Notes: generated by a model not told the origin, from the letters alone. Numbered from the stretch's first letter, positions 36,986 through 46,060 are shown. The stretch: DNA of 64,000 nucleotides from Verrucomicrobiota bacterium JB022 (GCA_030673845.1 JAUTCQ010000013.1:226001-290000), one strand, 5' to 3'. Numbers and translations: made by a program.

Positions 36986-38107
36986 CTAGTTGTTGCTGTC
37001 GTCGAAGCTGTCGTCCCCGCTGTCGCCGGAGTCTGCTGGTTCGAGCTCGTCCGGCCCCATCGCGCCGGTCGCGAGGGAGGCGCCGCCGGTCACTTGCACC
37101 TTTTCGTAGATACCCTTCGTGACTTGTTCCATCGTCTCGGGGTGCTCCATCAGGTGCTGCTTGGCGGCTTCACGGCCTTGGCCGAGCAGGTTGCCGTCGT
37201 AGGAGATCCAGGAGCCCTTCTTTTCGAGGATCTTGTATTCGATGCCGAGGTCGAGCACCGAGCCGGTGCGCGAGATGCCCTCGTTATACATGATGTCGAA
37301 TTCGCACTCGGTGAAGGGCGGGGCGACCTTGTTCTTGACCACCTTGAGGCGGGTACGGTTGCCGATCACCTTGCCGCCGGGGTCCTTGATCTGGCCGATG
37401 CGGCGGATGTCCATGCGCACGGAGGCGGCGAACTTCAGCGCGCGACCGCCGGGCTGTGTTTCCGGGTTACCGAACATCACCCCGATCTTTTCACGGATCT
37501 GGTTGGTGAAGAGGCAGACGCACTTGGTGCGGGCGATGGCTCCCGTGAGGCGACGCATGGCCTGGCTCATCATGCGGGCCTGGAGGCCCACGGTGCTGTC
37601 GCCAAATTGGCCGTCGAGTTCGTTCTTGGACACGAGGGCGGCCACGGAGTCGATCACGATGATGTCGATCGCACCGCTGCGGATCAGGGTCTCGGTAATG
37701 TTAAGGGCGTCTTCACCGCTCTCGGGCTGGGACACCATCAGGTTGTCGACGTCTACGCCCACCACGCGGGCATAGCGGGGGTCGAGGGCGTGCTCCACGT
37801 CGATGAAGACGGCGTTGCCACCTTGGCGCTGGGCTTGGGCGATGAGGGCTAGGCAAAGGGTCGTCTTACCGGAAGACTCCGGGCCGTAGATCTCGCAGAC
37901 GCGACCGCGGGGCAGGCCGCCGACGCCGAGGGCGAGGTCGATCGAGGGGCAGCCGGAGGGAATGACCTGGACGTCGAGCTTCGTGGCTTCGCCGAGGCGC
38001 ATGACGCTGCCTTCGCCATACTGCTTGGAAATTGCGGAGAGGGCCAGGTCGAGCGCCTTCTTGGTGTCGCTCGCGGGACCGGGGGTAGGCTTGGAAGTTC
38101 GGGCCAT
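36986..38107 (-). CDS. recA: recombinase RecA
   Basis: 373 residues. ATP-dependent strand exchange and SOS coprotease activity. Walker A GPESSGKT at 75-82, [15 protein letters not shown] (Walker B region), DNA-binding loops [16 protein letters not shown], and an acidic C-terminal tail ([12 protein letters not shown]). Monocistronic on the minus strand with its own terminator. The promoter would lie between 38108 and 38253; I do not see an unambiguous LexA box there. Confidence 0.98.
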   Translation of the reverse strand: MARTSKPTPGPASDTKKALDLALSAISKQYGEGSVMRLGEATKLDVQVIPSGCPSIDLALGVGGLPRGRVCEIYGPESSGKTTLCLALIAQAQRQGGNAVFIDVEHALDPRYARVVGVDVDNLMVSQPESGEDALNITETLIRSGAIDIIVIDSVAALVSKNELDGQFGDSTVGLQARMMSQAMRRLTGAIARTKCVCLFTNQIREKIGVMFGNPETQPGGRALKFAASVRMDIRRIGQIKDPGGKVIGNRTRLKVVKNKVAPPFTECEFDIMYNEGISRTGSVLDLGIEYKILEKKGSWISYDGNLLGQGREAAKQHLMEHPETMEQVTKGIYEKVQVTGGASLATGAMGPDELEPADSGDSGDDSFDDSNN

Positions 38108-38253
38108 GAAAATTCAGTCGTTAAAGATGCTCCAATGGGTGAGAGTATGCTCCATCATCCTCACCCGGAGACGGAGGCGCAAGGAAAAAGTGTCAGTTTG
38201 TTCACGTGTTCACTTGGGTTGACACCTTTGAGTGCTGTGCAAACCTTGATGCT

Positions 38254-38934
38254 ATGGGAGCCTTTCTCACCGAGCTGCTGGCTGACGTGCGACACGTGAT
38301 CTGGGACTGGAACGGTACATTGCTGGACGACCGCTGGCTGTGCGTGATGACCCTCAACGGCCTCTTGAGGCAAGAGGGCAGGGCGCCGATTGGCGAGGTC
38401 GACTACCTGGAGCACTTCGGCTTCCCGGTGGTGCATTTTTACGACTGGCTGGGCTTCGACGTGAACGGCCCGAGCTTCGAAGACGTGTCGCAACGCTTCA
38501 TCAGCGGCTACCACGCCCGGGCGGAAGAGCTGGCCCTGCAGCCGCACACCGAAGAGGTGCTGGAGGCCTGGCGCTCCCTTGGTATCGCGCAGAGCGTGCT
38601 CAGTGCGAGTCGGCAAGACCACCTGGAGAAGCAGATCCGCCACGCCGACCTCGGGCGCTACTTCGGTGCCTTGTGCGGCACCGACACGATCCACGCCCAT
38701 GGCAAGATCGAGCGCGGGCGTCAGCGTATTGCCGAGCTGGACGTGCCGCCGGAGCGCGTGCTGATGGTGGGCGATACCACGCACGACCTGGAGGTGGCGG
38801 AGGCGATGGGGGTGCGCTGCCTGCTCGTCGCCCATGGGCACCACAGCCAGGCGCGGCTGGAGGCGACGGGCGCGCCGGTCGTGGCCGACTTCGTGGCGCT
38901 ACGGCACCACCTGCTGGCAGCCAGCGAAGCTTGA
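38254..38934 (+). CDS. HAD family phosphatase (Gph-like)
   Basis: 226 residues. Haloacid dehalogenase fold with motif I WDWNGTLLDD (Asp18 nucleophile, Asn20 where most relatives have the acid/base Asp), a cap domain between, motif II SVLSAS, motif III Lys in HGKIERG and motif IV VGDTTHDLEVA. The DWN variant defines a known subgroup annotated as HAD hydrolase or phosphoglycolate phosphatase-like; substrate unproven. ATG at 38254 is preferred to 38206, since the fold begins shortly after. Divergent from recA. Confidence 0.88.
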   Translation: MGAFLTELLADVRHVIWDWNGTLLDDRWLCVMTLNGLLRQEGRAPIGEVDYLEHFGFPVVHFYDWLGFDVNGPSFEDVSQRFISGYHARAEELALQPHTEEVLEAWRSLGIAQSVLSASRQDHLEKQIRHADLGRYFGALCGTDTIHAHGKIERGRQRIAELDVPPERVLMVGDTTHDLEVAEAMGVRCLLVAHGHHSQARLEATGAPVVADFVALRHHLLAASEA

Positions 38935-39004
38935 GGCCGCCTAACCGGCCATTCCCCATTTTCGCCCTCGCCAAACTACGCGAACCGCATAGCGTCGGCT
39001 GCTA

Positions 39005-41296
39005 ATGTGGGGTTCCATGCTTGATGTCACGAGCCCGCTGCTGGCGGCGGGCCAGATTGGTGAGGGGCTGAGCCATACCATGATGCTCACCCTCTCGACC
39101 GCGATTGCGGCGGGTGGCTTGCTCATGGCGTTGGCCAAGCGTCTGCGTCTTCCCGGGATCGTCTTGCTGCTCTACGGCGGCATTACCCTTGGCCCGGAAG
39201 GGTGGGGGATCGTCCAGCCCAACTCGCTGGGCCCGATTCTCAACGTGCTGGTGTCGCTCGCGGTCGGCCTGATCCTTTTCGAGGGCGGGCTGACGCTCAA
39301 CGTGGCCGGCTACAAGACCGCGCCGCAGATCATCCGCAACCTGCTCACGATCGGGGTGCTGACGACCTGGCTGCTCACCAGCGGGGTCATCTGGCTGGTC
39401 ACCGGCTGCGAGCCGACTTTTGCCTTGCTGGCCGGCACGCTGGTGACGGTGACGGGCCCGACGGTGATCTCGCCCATCCTGAAGCGTATTCGGCTCAAAT
39501 GGAACCTGCACCACATCCTGCACTGGGAGGGCGTGTTGATCGACCCGGTGGGCGTGTTCCTCGCGGTGCTCGCCTATGAGTGGGTGGTCGTCGGCGGGGG
39601 CGAGGTGGCGATGATCAACCTGCTGCTGCGGATCGTGGGCGGCCTGGGCATCGGCTTTATCGCCGGCCAGCTCATCTGTTGGCTGCTCAAGCGGCGCTTC
39701 ATCCCGGAAGACATGGTCAACGTCTTCATGCTCAGCAGTGCGGTGGCGACTTTTGGGGTCACAGATGCGCTGATCTCCGAAGGCGGTCTGCTTTCGGTGA
39801 CGGTGGCGGGCCTGATTGTGGGTTCGCGCCAGCCTCCGGGCTTGGAGCCGATCATCGAATTCAAATCGGTAATCGTCGACCTGCTGATCGGCTTCGTCTT
39901 CATCCTGCTTACCGCCCGGCTCGACCTCGACCAGTTTGCCAACTTCGGCTGGCAGGGCTTCCTCGTGGTGGGTGCGGTCGTGGCGTTGATCCGCCCGGCG
40001 TCCATCCTGCTCAGCTCCTGGAATCAGGGGCTCGACTGGCGCGAAAAGACTTTCCTCTCCTGGGTGGCCCCGCGGGGCGTCGTGGCGGCCTCCATGGCTT
40101 CCCTTTTCACCCTCTCGCTCAGTGAGCAGGGGCGCTTCGCCAACCCGGAATTTATCGAGACCTTCGTCTACTCCGTCATCGTGGTGACGGTCGTCCTGCA
40201 AGGCTTCTCGGCCGGTCCGCTGGCCGCGATTCTGCGCCTGCAGGAAAAGCCGCGCATGGGCTGGCTGATCATCGGGGCGCATCCCTTGGCGCGTTCGGTG
40301 GCCAAGTTCCTGCGCGACCGGCGTCAGGTGCCCGTGGCGCTGATCGACGGCAACCGCCGCGCGGTGGGAGAGGCGCAGGCCGAGGGGCTCGTGGCGCTCT
40401 TTGCCGACGCGCGCGATGTGTCCAACCTCGAAGAGCGCGAAGAGCTGCGGGGCATCGGCCGCCTGCTAGCCTTTACGGATAATGAGGACCTGAACGAGCT
40501 GCTGTGCCAGAAATGGGCCGGCGCGTTTGGCAAGACGCACGTCTACCGCTGGTCGTCCAACGTGCAGAAGGAGGAGGCTATCGGCACCGTGCTGTGGAGC
40601 TGGATGCCCAAGCCCAGTATGATCAGCAGCGAAGTGATGCTCGGTGAGGCCGCCATTGTGGAGCTGACGGGCGAGCGCCTTCGTACCCCCGGTAACCTGT
40701 CGGCCTTGATGACCGCGAACCCCCGCGAGGTCTTGCTCGACCCCGGGCCCGAGACCCGCCTCAAGGCCGACCGCAACGTGGAGCCCGTGACGCTTTACCT
40801 CCAGCGCGAGGCAGACCACCTGTTACAGGCCCTGCGCGCCGAGCTGGTGCTGAGGGTCAAGGCCGAGACCCGCAATGAGCTGCTCGAAGAGTTGGTCACG
40901 CATCTGGCGGGGCAATTCCCGGCCCTCTCGATCAGCCGCACGCTCACCGAGATTCAGGAGCGCGAGAATGCCGCCCCCACGCTCATCGGCCACGGCATCG
41001 CCCTGCCGCACGCCCACATCAGCGGCTTGGATGAGACCATCGCGGTGCTGGCCCAGATCCCCGGAGGTATGACTTATTACCCCGGCGAGACGGAGCCTGT
41101 GCGGCTGGTCTTCCTGCTCCTGAGCCCGCCGGAGCAGCCCGAGATGCACCTGGCGGTGCTCAGCGAGATCGCGCGCCTCTGCAGCGATGCGCAGGTGCGT
41201 CAGGAGCTGATGGAGTGCGAGGACCAGGAGGAAATCCTGATCATCGTCCGCCGCCATCGGCGGCAGCACACCCCCTACGCCGATGTCCGGGGCTAA
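39005..41296 (+). CDS. CPA1-type Na+/H+ antiporter with TrkA-N and EIIA domains
   Basis: 763 residues in three modules. Residues 20-415: twelve-or-so membrane helices of a NhaP/CPA antiporter, with TGPTVISPILKR and LHHILHWEGVLIDPVGV carrying the conserved Asp pair region, and WVAPRGVVAASMA late. Residues 415-560: a TrkA-N/RCK Rossmann domain (GWLIIGAHPLARSVAKFL, then VPVALIDGNRRAV), likely NAD-sensing. Residues about 620-760: a PTS EIIA (fructose/PtsN type) domain with phosphorylatable His669 in GIALPHAH. The fusion suggests antiport gated by nucleotide and by PTS phosphorylation. ATG 39005 and ATG 39017 (preceded by GGGG) are both possible. Confidence 0.9.
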   Translation: MWGSMLDVTSPLLAAGQIGEGLSHTMMLTLSTAIAAGGLLMALAKRLRLPGIVLLLYGGITLGPEGWGIVQPNSLGPILNVLVSLAVGLILFEGGLTLNVAGYKTAPQIIRNLLTIGVLTTWLLTSGVIWLVTGCEPTFALLAGTLVTVTGPTVISPILKRIRLKWNLHHILHWEGVLIDPVGVFLAVLAYEWVVVGGGEVAMINLLLRIVGGLGIGFIAGQLICWLLKRRFIPEDMVNVFMLSSAVATFGVTDALISEGGLLSVTVAGLIVGSRQPPGLEPIIEFKSVIVDLLIGFVFILLTARLDLDQFANFGWQGFLVVGAVVALIRPASILLSSWNQGLDWREKTFLSWVAPRGVVAASMASLFTLSLSEQGRFANPEFIETFVYSVIVVTVVLQGFSAGPLAAILRLQEKPRMGWLIIGAHPLARSVAKFLRDRRQVPVALIDGNRRAVGEAQAEGLVALFADARDVSNLEEREELRGIGRLLAFTDNEDLNELLCQKWAGAFGKTHVYRWSSNVQKEEAIGTVLWSWMPKPSMISSEVMLGEAAIVELTGERLRTPGNLSALMTANPREVLLDPGPETRLKADRNVEPVTLYLQREADHLLQALRAELVLRVKAETRNELLEELVTHLAGQFPALSISRTLTEIQERENAAPTLIGHGIALPHAHISGLDETIAVLAQIPGGMTYYPGETEPVRLVFLLLSPPEQPEMHLAVLSEIARLCSDAQVRQELMECEDQEEILIIVRRHRRQHTPYADVRG

Positions 41297-41388
41297 TAGG
41301 GCTCATGTGAAAAGTAGATAAAAATATAGGTGTGATTCCTTATTTCCGTACTAAGCTGCACGTCCGACAAACCGATCTTTTCTCAGCA

Positions 41389-41976
41389 ATGAACGACCGC
41401 ATCTCCTCTGCCTCTACCACGCGCTTCCCGATCGTTTCCTATGAGGAGGCATCTCCCGAGGTCCGCGCCGTCTATGACGATGCGATGCGGACGCTGCAGC
41501 TGCCCTTTGTGCTCAACTGGTTCAAGTGTCAAGGGGGCAACGCCACGCTGCTGCGGGGCAACTGGGCAAAGCTGAAGAGCACGCTGCTGGAGGGCGAGGT
41601 GCCCAATGTGCTCAAGCAACTCATCATCTACAACGTGTCGAAGCAGCGGGGCTGCGAATACTGCGCGCGCGCACACGCCATCTTTGCCGACAGCATGAGC
41701 AGCATGATCTCGACTGCTCCGGGTTTCCGCGCCACCAACCTCGAAAGCCCGGAGATTCCCGAGAGCTTCAAGGTGGCGGTGAGGCTGACGACCAAGGCGG
41801 CCATGTATCCCCAGGATTTTTCGAACCAGGATTACGCCGCGCTGCTCGATGTGGGCTTTACGACCGATGAGACCCAGGAGTTGCTCGCTCAGGCAGACCT
41901 CGTGAACATGCTCAATACGATCGCCGACCTTTCCGGCATCCGTATCGACAACGAACTCGTCGAAATCGAACAGTGA
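41389..41976 (+). CDS. AhpD-like carboxymuconolactone decarboxylase family protein
   Basis: 195 residues, all-helical. The redox motif CEYCARAH (Cys89, Cys92, His96) matches the CxxC...H active site of AhpD-like alkylhydroperoxidases. Preceding KQLIIYNVSKQRG is the usual entry helix. It probably handles peroxides or acts as a thiol-disulphide partner; the reductant is unknown. The stop overlaps the GTG start of the next gene (GTGA), so it is translationally coupled to a signalling pair, which is an unusual context. Confidence 0.85.
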   Translation: MNDRISSASTTRFPIVSYEEASPEVRAVYDDAMRTLQLPFVLNWFKCQGGNATLLRGNWAKLKSTLLEGEVPNVLKQLIIYNVSKQRGCEYCARAHAIFADSMSSMISTAPGFRATNLESPEIPESFKVAVRLTTKAAMYPQDFSNQDYAALLDVGFTTDETQELLAQADLVNMLNTIADLSGIRIDNELVEIEQ

Positions 41977-42800
41977 TCACGACGGTGGAGACGGGCACCC
42001 AGCAGGGATACCGGATCGCCTACGAGGCCTTTGCCCAGCTGTCGGCCAAGCTCAACAAGCTGCACCGGCTGGAGGAGGTCCAGGCCTGTCTCGCGCGCAA
42101 CCTCAAATACCTTTTCAGCTTCCGCCTGCTGCGCGTGGTCTTCAACTACGAGCGGCGTTGGATCCTCTCGGAGACGCAACCGGGCGAGTCATACATCGGC
42201 CCGTACCCGTCTGGCAGCCTCCTGAAGCTCGAGCGCCAGCTCTACGAGCACGGGCTGCCCGTGGTGCTGGGCGGCGAAGCATTGCTGCCGCACGCTGCCG
42301 ATCTGCAGCAGCCGGCCGAAGAATTGCACGAGCTGTGGGGCTGGGTCTTTGGTGAAGAGCACAATCGCCGGATCATGATCATGCTCGCGCCCGGCCCTTC
42401 CTACCAGATCACGCACAAAGACGTGGTCATCATCCGGCTGCTGGCGGAGGTGCTCGAAGCCAAGCTGATGGAAGTGTGTCTCTTTGATGAGGTGGCGGAG
42501 AAAAACCGCCGGATCGAGACGATGGTCCGTACCCAGAGCCAGATCATCAAGCTGCAGACCAAGGATCTGGAGGAGAAAAACCACAAGCTGCTGGAAATCC
42601 TCTCCATCAACGCCCACCACATGCGGGAACCCTTGACGCGGATCATGGGGCTGCTTTCCCTGCTCCAGAGTGATCCGGCGATGGTGGAAGAATTGCTGCC
42701 CATGTTGAAGGTTTCTTCGCAAGACCTCGACGAAACCCTGCAGAACGTGATCCGCATTGCCGATACTGAACTGAGTAAACCAGCGCCGAACGCTACATGA
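41973..42800 (+). CDS. GAF-like/DHp protein lacking a kinase ATPase domain
   Basis: 275 residues. Residues about 20-170 look like a GAF-type sensory domain; a coiled coil (FDEVAEKNRRIETMVRTQ, then IIKLQTKDLEEKNHKLLEIL) leads to a HisKA helix pair with His215 in NAHHMREPLTRIMGLL. The protein ends about 40 residues later, with no N, G1 or G2 boxes, so there is no HATPase domain. It could be a phosphotransfer or phosphatase protein or be served by a separate kinase. GTG start at 41973 overlaps the previous stop; its own stop overlaps the next ATG (ATGA). Confidence 0.8.
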   Translation: MITTVETGTQQGYRIAYEAFAQLSAKLNKLHRLEEVQACLARNLKYLFSFRLLRVVFNYERRWILSETQPGESYIGPYPSGSLLKLERQLYEHGLPVVLGGEALLPHAADLQQPAEELHELWGWVFGEEHNRRIMIMLAPGPSYQITHKDVVIIRLLAEVLEAKLMEVCLFDEVAEKNRRIETMVRTQSQIIKLQTKDLEEKNHKLLEILSINAHHMREPLTRIMGLLSLLQSDPAMVEELLPMLKVSSQDLDETLQNVIRIADTELSKPAPNAT

Positions 42801-43165
42801 GCCGCAAATGTATCATGCTGGTCGACGACCAGCAGATCGCCAATTTCATCCTGCGCAAGCTGATCCTCAAGCACGGACCGGAGGCGGACGTCCATGACTT
42901 CACGGCGCCGGCCGATGCCTTGCGCGCGATTTCCGAGCTGGGGCCCGACGTCATTTTCCTCGATCTCAATATGCCGGGGATCGACGGCTGGGGCTTTCTC
43001 GACCGGATGCGCGAGTTTGGCTACGAGCAACCCGTCGTGATCGTCACCTCCTCCACCAGTGAGGTCGACCGCTCGCGTGCGCTCGGCTATGGCAACGTCG
43101 TCACCTTCTGCTCCAAGCCCATGCTCGCCCAGGACCTTGGGCAGGCCCTGGCGAAGGTGGGGTAG
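42797..43165 (+). CDS. single-domain response regulator
   Basis: 122 residues. Receiver only: Asp10-Asp11 acidic pair, phosphoacceptor Asp56 in LDLNMPGIDGW, VIVTSSTSEVD switch and Lys in CSKPM. Overlaps the DHp-only protein gene by four bases (ATGA), so the two almost certainly act together. No output domain, so it would pass phosphate on or act by protein contact. Confidence 0.92.
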   Translation: MSRKCIMLVDDQQIANFILRKLILKHGPEADVHDFTAPADALRAISELGPDVIFLDLNMPGIDGWGFLDRMREFGYEQPVVIVTSSTSEVDRSRALGYGNVVTFCSKPMLAQDLGQALAKVG

Positions 43166-43169
43166 GAGT

Positions 43170-43547
43170 TCAATTTCCGGCCCGTAGGAGAGCGCGCGAA
43201 AGCACAAGCAGCAGGATCAGGTGCACCCAGCCGGCCGCAAAGTGGCCGGTGGTGGCAAAGAGATAGAGATTCAGTAAGACTTCAATCGCTACAAGGATCG
43301 CGGTCAGGATAAAAGCGTAGCCTCCTCGCGCACGCCATCCGTAGCAGGCCAGTAAATACGAAACTGCCAGTAGACCCGCTCCGATACGCTCCGGCATAGG
43401 CAGGGTGGGGGTGCCGGCGATCCAGCCGTAGAGCAGTCCGAAGCAGAGACAGCCGACTGCACCGAGCGTGCGGCTGAGCGCGGCGCCTTTCGGGGACGCG
43501 GGGTGGGCTTTGATCCGGCGGTCGACGCGTTGGCGCAGGCGGCTCAT
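43170..43547 (-). CDS. small polytopic membrane protein
   Basis: 125 residues: a basic N-terminus (MSRLRQRVDRRIKAHP) and about four hydrophobic segments (TLGAVGCLCFGLLYGWIAG, AGLLAVSYLLACYGW, YAFILTAILVAIEVLLNLYLF, VHLILLLVLSRALL; longest shown in parts). ATG at 43547 lies one base after the holA stop, so it is co-transcribed with holA. Function unknown. Confidence 0.65.
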   Translation of the reverse strand: MSRLRQRVDRRIKAHPASPKGAALSRTLGAVGCLCFGLLYGWIAGTPTLPMPERIGAGLLAVSYLLACYGWRARGGYAFILTAILVAIEVLLNLYLFATTGHFAAGWVHLILLLVLSRALLRAGN

Positions 43548-43548
43548 G

Positions 43549-44628
43549 CTAGCTGAGGCAGCGGAGGAAAAGGGTGCGGAAGATGCCCTCCTGCTCGCCC
43601 TTGGCGGCGCCGGAGATCTGGCGAAAGGCTTCCAGAAATTCCTGCTGGAAGCGCAATAGCTGCTTGAGCGTGAAGTTGTGGGCGTCTTTCGCCGCCTGCC
43701 CGGCCTGCCACGGGGCCATGTTGAGCACCGAGAGCCCCACCTTGCCCCCGCTGTCGGCAAAATAGTGGCCAAATTGCGAACTGGCGCGATCAAGCGATAC
43801 GCCCCGCCCGCCGCCGAGGTAGCCCGCGTCGTCGAGCGCCCGCAGCTGGATGAGCTGGCTGTTGCGCTTTTGCAGCATCACCAGCAGGGCCCGGCCCTCG
43901 CGCCCGGCAAAGAAGTAGCGCCGCAGCGCTTCCATTGCCCAGGGGAGGCGACCGGAGTGGAAGGCAAGCACGGGCTCGTAAAAGCTGCTTTCGCCCGCTT
44001 CGGCCACCATCTCGGTCGCGAGTGCTTCGGAGATAGTGGTCGTCTCGCCCGCGACATACGTGGCGAGTTTCTGAAATTCGGAGAGGGCCATGCGCCCGTT
44101 GCCGCCCGTCTTCTCGGCGATGATCTCGGCCGCGTTGCCGCCAAAGCTGAGCCCTTCGCGCTTGGCCTCCTGTCGGAGTAGATCCACTACACCTTGGCTG
44201 TCGCGCGCCTTTTTGTGCACCGTGGCGTCGCACACCTTCATCAGGGCCTTCTGGGCCTTGCGGCGGCTGTCGAAGGGGCTGGCGCTGAGCAGCACGCTCA
44301 CGCTTGGGTCGAGCCGTTCGACGAATTCCGCCAGTTGCTCCGCCGTCTTCAGCGCCGCCTCGGTCTTGCCCACCCGATTATCGCCCAGGAAGGTGATGTT
44401 GCGAAACCAGACCGCCTTGCGGTCGCTGAACATCGGGAGGGTCCGTACCGCGCTGGTGAAGCGGGCCATCGCTTGCTCCACCTCGTCCGCCACGCTCACC
44501 TGGCCGTCTACGACTTCCTTTGCCAGGTCGTCATCCAGGTCGCGCGTCATCTGCTCCCACTGCCGCTTGGCATCGAGCGTCACCTGAAACTCGTCTTCCG
44601 GTCCAGCGATGAGAATGGCTTGGGACAT
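43549..44628 (-). CDS. holA: DNA polymerase III delta subunit
   Basis: 359 residues. Clamp-loader wrench subunit that opens the beta clamp (dnaN product at 6.5 kb). Family features: AVWFRNITFLGD near residue 75, LLSASPFDSRRKAQKAL, GGNGRMALSEFQKLATYV (the usual GGD-x-R-x-x-x-N-E-LEKL region), and the C-terminal helical collar. Slightly divergent from proteobacterial HolA, as expected. Followed by a one-base gap and a small membrane-protein gene. Confidence 0.9.
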   Translation of the reverse strand: MSQAILIAGPEDEFQVTLDAKRQWEQMTRDLDDDLAKEVVDGQVSVADEVEQAMARFTSAVRTLPMFSDRKAVWFRNITFLGDNRVGKTEAALKTAEQLAEFVERLDPSVSVLLSASPFDSRRKAQKALMKVCDATVHKKARDSQGVVDLLRQEAKREGLSFGGNAAEIIAEKTGGNGRMALSEFQKLATYVAGETTTISEALATEMVAEAGESSFYEPVLAFHSGRLPWAMEALRRYFFAGREGRALLVMLQKRNSQLIQLRALDDAGYLGGGRGVSLDRASSQFGHYFADSGGKVGLSVLNMAPWQAGQAAKDAHNFTLKQLLRFQQEFLEAFRQISGAAKGEQEGIFRTLFLRCLS

Positions 44629-44658
44629 GCGATGAGTTTAGGAAACAGCAGAAAAATG

Positions 44659-44784
44659 AACAGGAGTTAAAAGGGGTTAAAAGGAGTTAAAAGGAGTTTT
44701 TTGGCCCAGACGAGGTGCACTCGGCGAAGCGTGGATCATGCTCGATGCCCCGCTTCCTCCTTTTCACTCTTTTTAACTCCTGTT
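44659..44784. repeat. empty inverted pair of 10-bp-period repeats
   Basis: Left arm: four units with exact 10-base spacing (CAGGAGTTAA, AAGGGGTTAA, AAGGAGTTAA, AAGGAGTTTT) at 44661-44700. Right arm: TTTTAACTCCTGTT at 44771-44784, the perfect inverse of AACAGGAGTTAAAA at 44659-44672. About 70 bases lie between the arms and encode nothing recognisable. The layout matches the flanks of the GxxExxY cassette, without the gene. Confidence 0.75.
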
Positions 44785-44799
44785 CCAAAATCCCCAGCT

Positions 44800-45714
44800 T
44801 TACTGGCGGACGAGTTTTTCGAGGGCGGCCCAGTAGCGTTGTAGGGTGCCCTGCACTACGTTTTCGGGCAGGTCGGGGGCGGGCGGCGCTTTGTCCCAGG
44901 TGAGGCTTTCAAGGTAGTCGCGCACGAACTGCTTGTCGTAAGCCGGTTGAGCGCCGCCGGGCTGGTAGTGCTCTGCGGGCCAGAAGCGGGAGCTGTCGGG
45001 CGTCAACACCTCGTCGATCAGCACCAGGTTGCCTTCTTCGTCGGTGCCGAACTCGAACTTGGTATCGGCGAGCAGCAGGTTGCTCTTGCGGGCGGCTGCG
45101 GTGCCGAGGGCAAAGAGTTGCAGGCTCACGTCGCGCACCTCGGTGAAGCGTTCGACTCCCAGCAGCTCGACTGCCTGTTCGTGGGTCAGCGGCATGTCGT
45201 GGCCGGCCTTGGCCTTGGTGGTGGGGGTGAAGAGCGGCACGGGTAGTTTGTCGCTCTCGCGCAGGCCCTCGGGCAGCGGCTGGCCGAAGAGCTTGCCGGT
45301 GCGCACGTAGTCCTTCCAGCCCGAGCCGGCGAGGTAGCCGCGCGCCACGGCCTCGATCGGTAGCGGCTTGAGCTTGCGCACGAGCATGGAGCGCATGATC
45401 AGCTCCGGGCGGTCGGCCAGCAGCTCGCGCACGCGGGCATCGTGGTCGGGCACGAGGTGGTTCGTCACGAGGCCCTCGGTCTCACCAAACCAGAAGAGGC
45501 TGATTTGGGTGAGGATCATGCCCTTGCCGGGGATGCCCTGCGGCAGGATCACGTCGAAGGCGGAAATTCGGTCGGTCGCGATCATGAGCCAAGCGTCGCC
45601 CGCGTCGAACAGCTCACGGACTTTGCCGGTCGCGACTTTCGGGAACGGGAGGCCCTCCACAGTCTGGAGCGGCTCGGTGGGCAGGGCGGATCGGATCTCT
45701 TCCAGGCGATACAT
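44800..45714 (-). CDS. purC: phosphoribosylaminoimidazole-succinocarboxamide synthase
   Basis: 304 residues. Purine biosynthesis: ligates aspartate to CAIR. Family motifs VATGKVRELFDAGD, ATDRISAFDVILPQGIPGKG (shown here as ATDRISAFDVILPQ), RKLKPLPIEAVARGYLAGSG, and DTKFEFGTDEEG. The longer (~300-residue) fungal/actinobacterial-type PurC as opposed to the 237-residue E. coli type. ATG 45714 gives MYRLEEIRSALP; an upstream 10-codon extension is not needed. Transcribed toward holA. Confidence 0.96.
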   Translation of the reverse strand: MYRLEEIRSALPTEPLQTVEGLPFPKVATGKVRELFDAGDAWLMIATDRISAFDVILPQGIPGKGMILTQISLFWFGETEGLVTNHLVPDHDARVRELLADRPELIMRSMLVRKLKPLPIEAVARGYLAGSGWKDYVRTGKLFGQPLPEGLRESDKLPVPLFTPTTKAKAGHDMPLTHEQAVELLGVERFTEVRDVSLQLFALGTAAARKSNLLLADTKFEFGTDEEGNLVLIDEVLTPDSSRFWPAEHYQPGGAQPAYDKQFVRDYLESLTWDKAPPAPDLPENVVQGTLQRYWAALEKLVRQ

Positions 45715-45862
45715 GATACTAGGGATCGGCGGTAAAAGCGCCATCTTGCGGGTAAATGCGCGCGACGCAAAATTTTTCTCAAAAAAGTCTTGCGCAACCC
45801 TACCTGCCTCTTCATGGTCTTGGTCTTTCGCTTCTGAAGAGATTCGAGCGAGAAAACAGTAA

Positions 45863-45940
45863 GTCCCGTTCGTCTAGCCAGGCCTAGGACACTGGGTTTT
45901 CATCCCAGCGACAGGGGTTCGAATCCCCTACGGGACGCCA
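45863..45940 (+). tRNA. tRNA-Glu (anticodon TTC)
   Basis: Acceptor GTCCCGT pairs with ACGGGAC; D-arm contains TCTAGCC...GG; anticodon stem CTGGG/CCCAG encloses loop TTTTCAT with anticodon TTC; T-arm AGGGGTTCGAATCCCCT; the CCA end is encoded. Closely like E. coli tRNA-Glu in the conserved positions. Confidence 0.97.
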
Positions 45941-45947
45941 CTTTCTG

Positions 45948-45982
45948 AAAGACCGCTTTTAACGAAGCGGTCTTTTTGTTTA
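45948..45982 (+). terminator. tRNA-Glu terminator
   Basis: AAAGACCGCTT (45948-45958) pairs with AAGCGGTCTTT (45965-45975), 6-base loop, then T-rich TTGTTT. Confidence 0.9.
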
Positions 45983-46060
45983 TTAAGATCAGGATCCGGC
46001 TGTCCTGTTGCGCGGATAAAGGTGGAATTCGATTTTATCCATTTGACCGTTGTTAACGCT

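Noticed and set aside
44715-44903. 62-codon frame between the inverted repeat arms and purC
   Set aside because: It runs into conserved purC codons on the other strand and includes repeat sequence.
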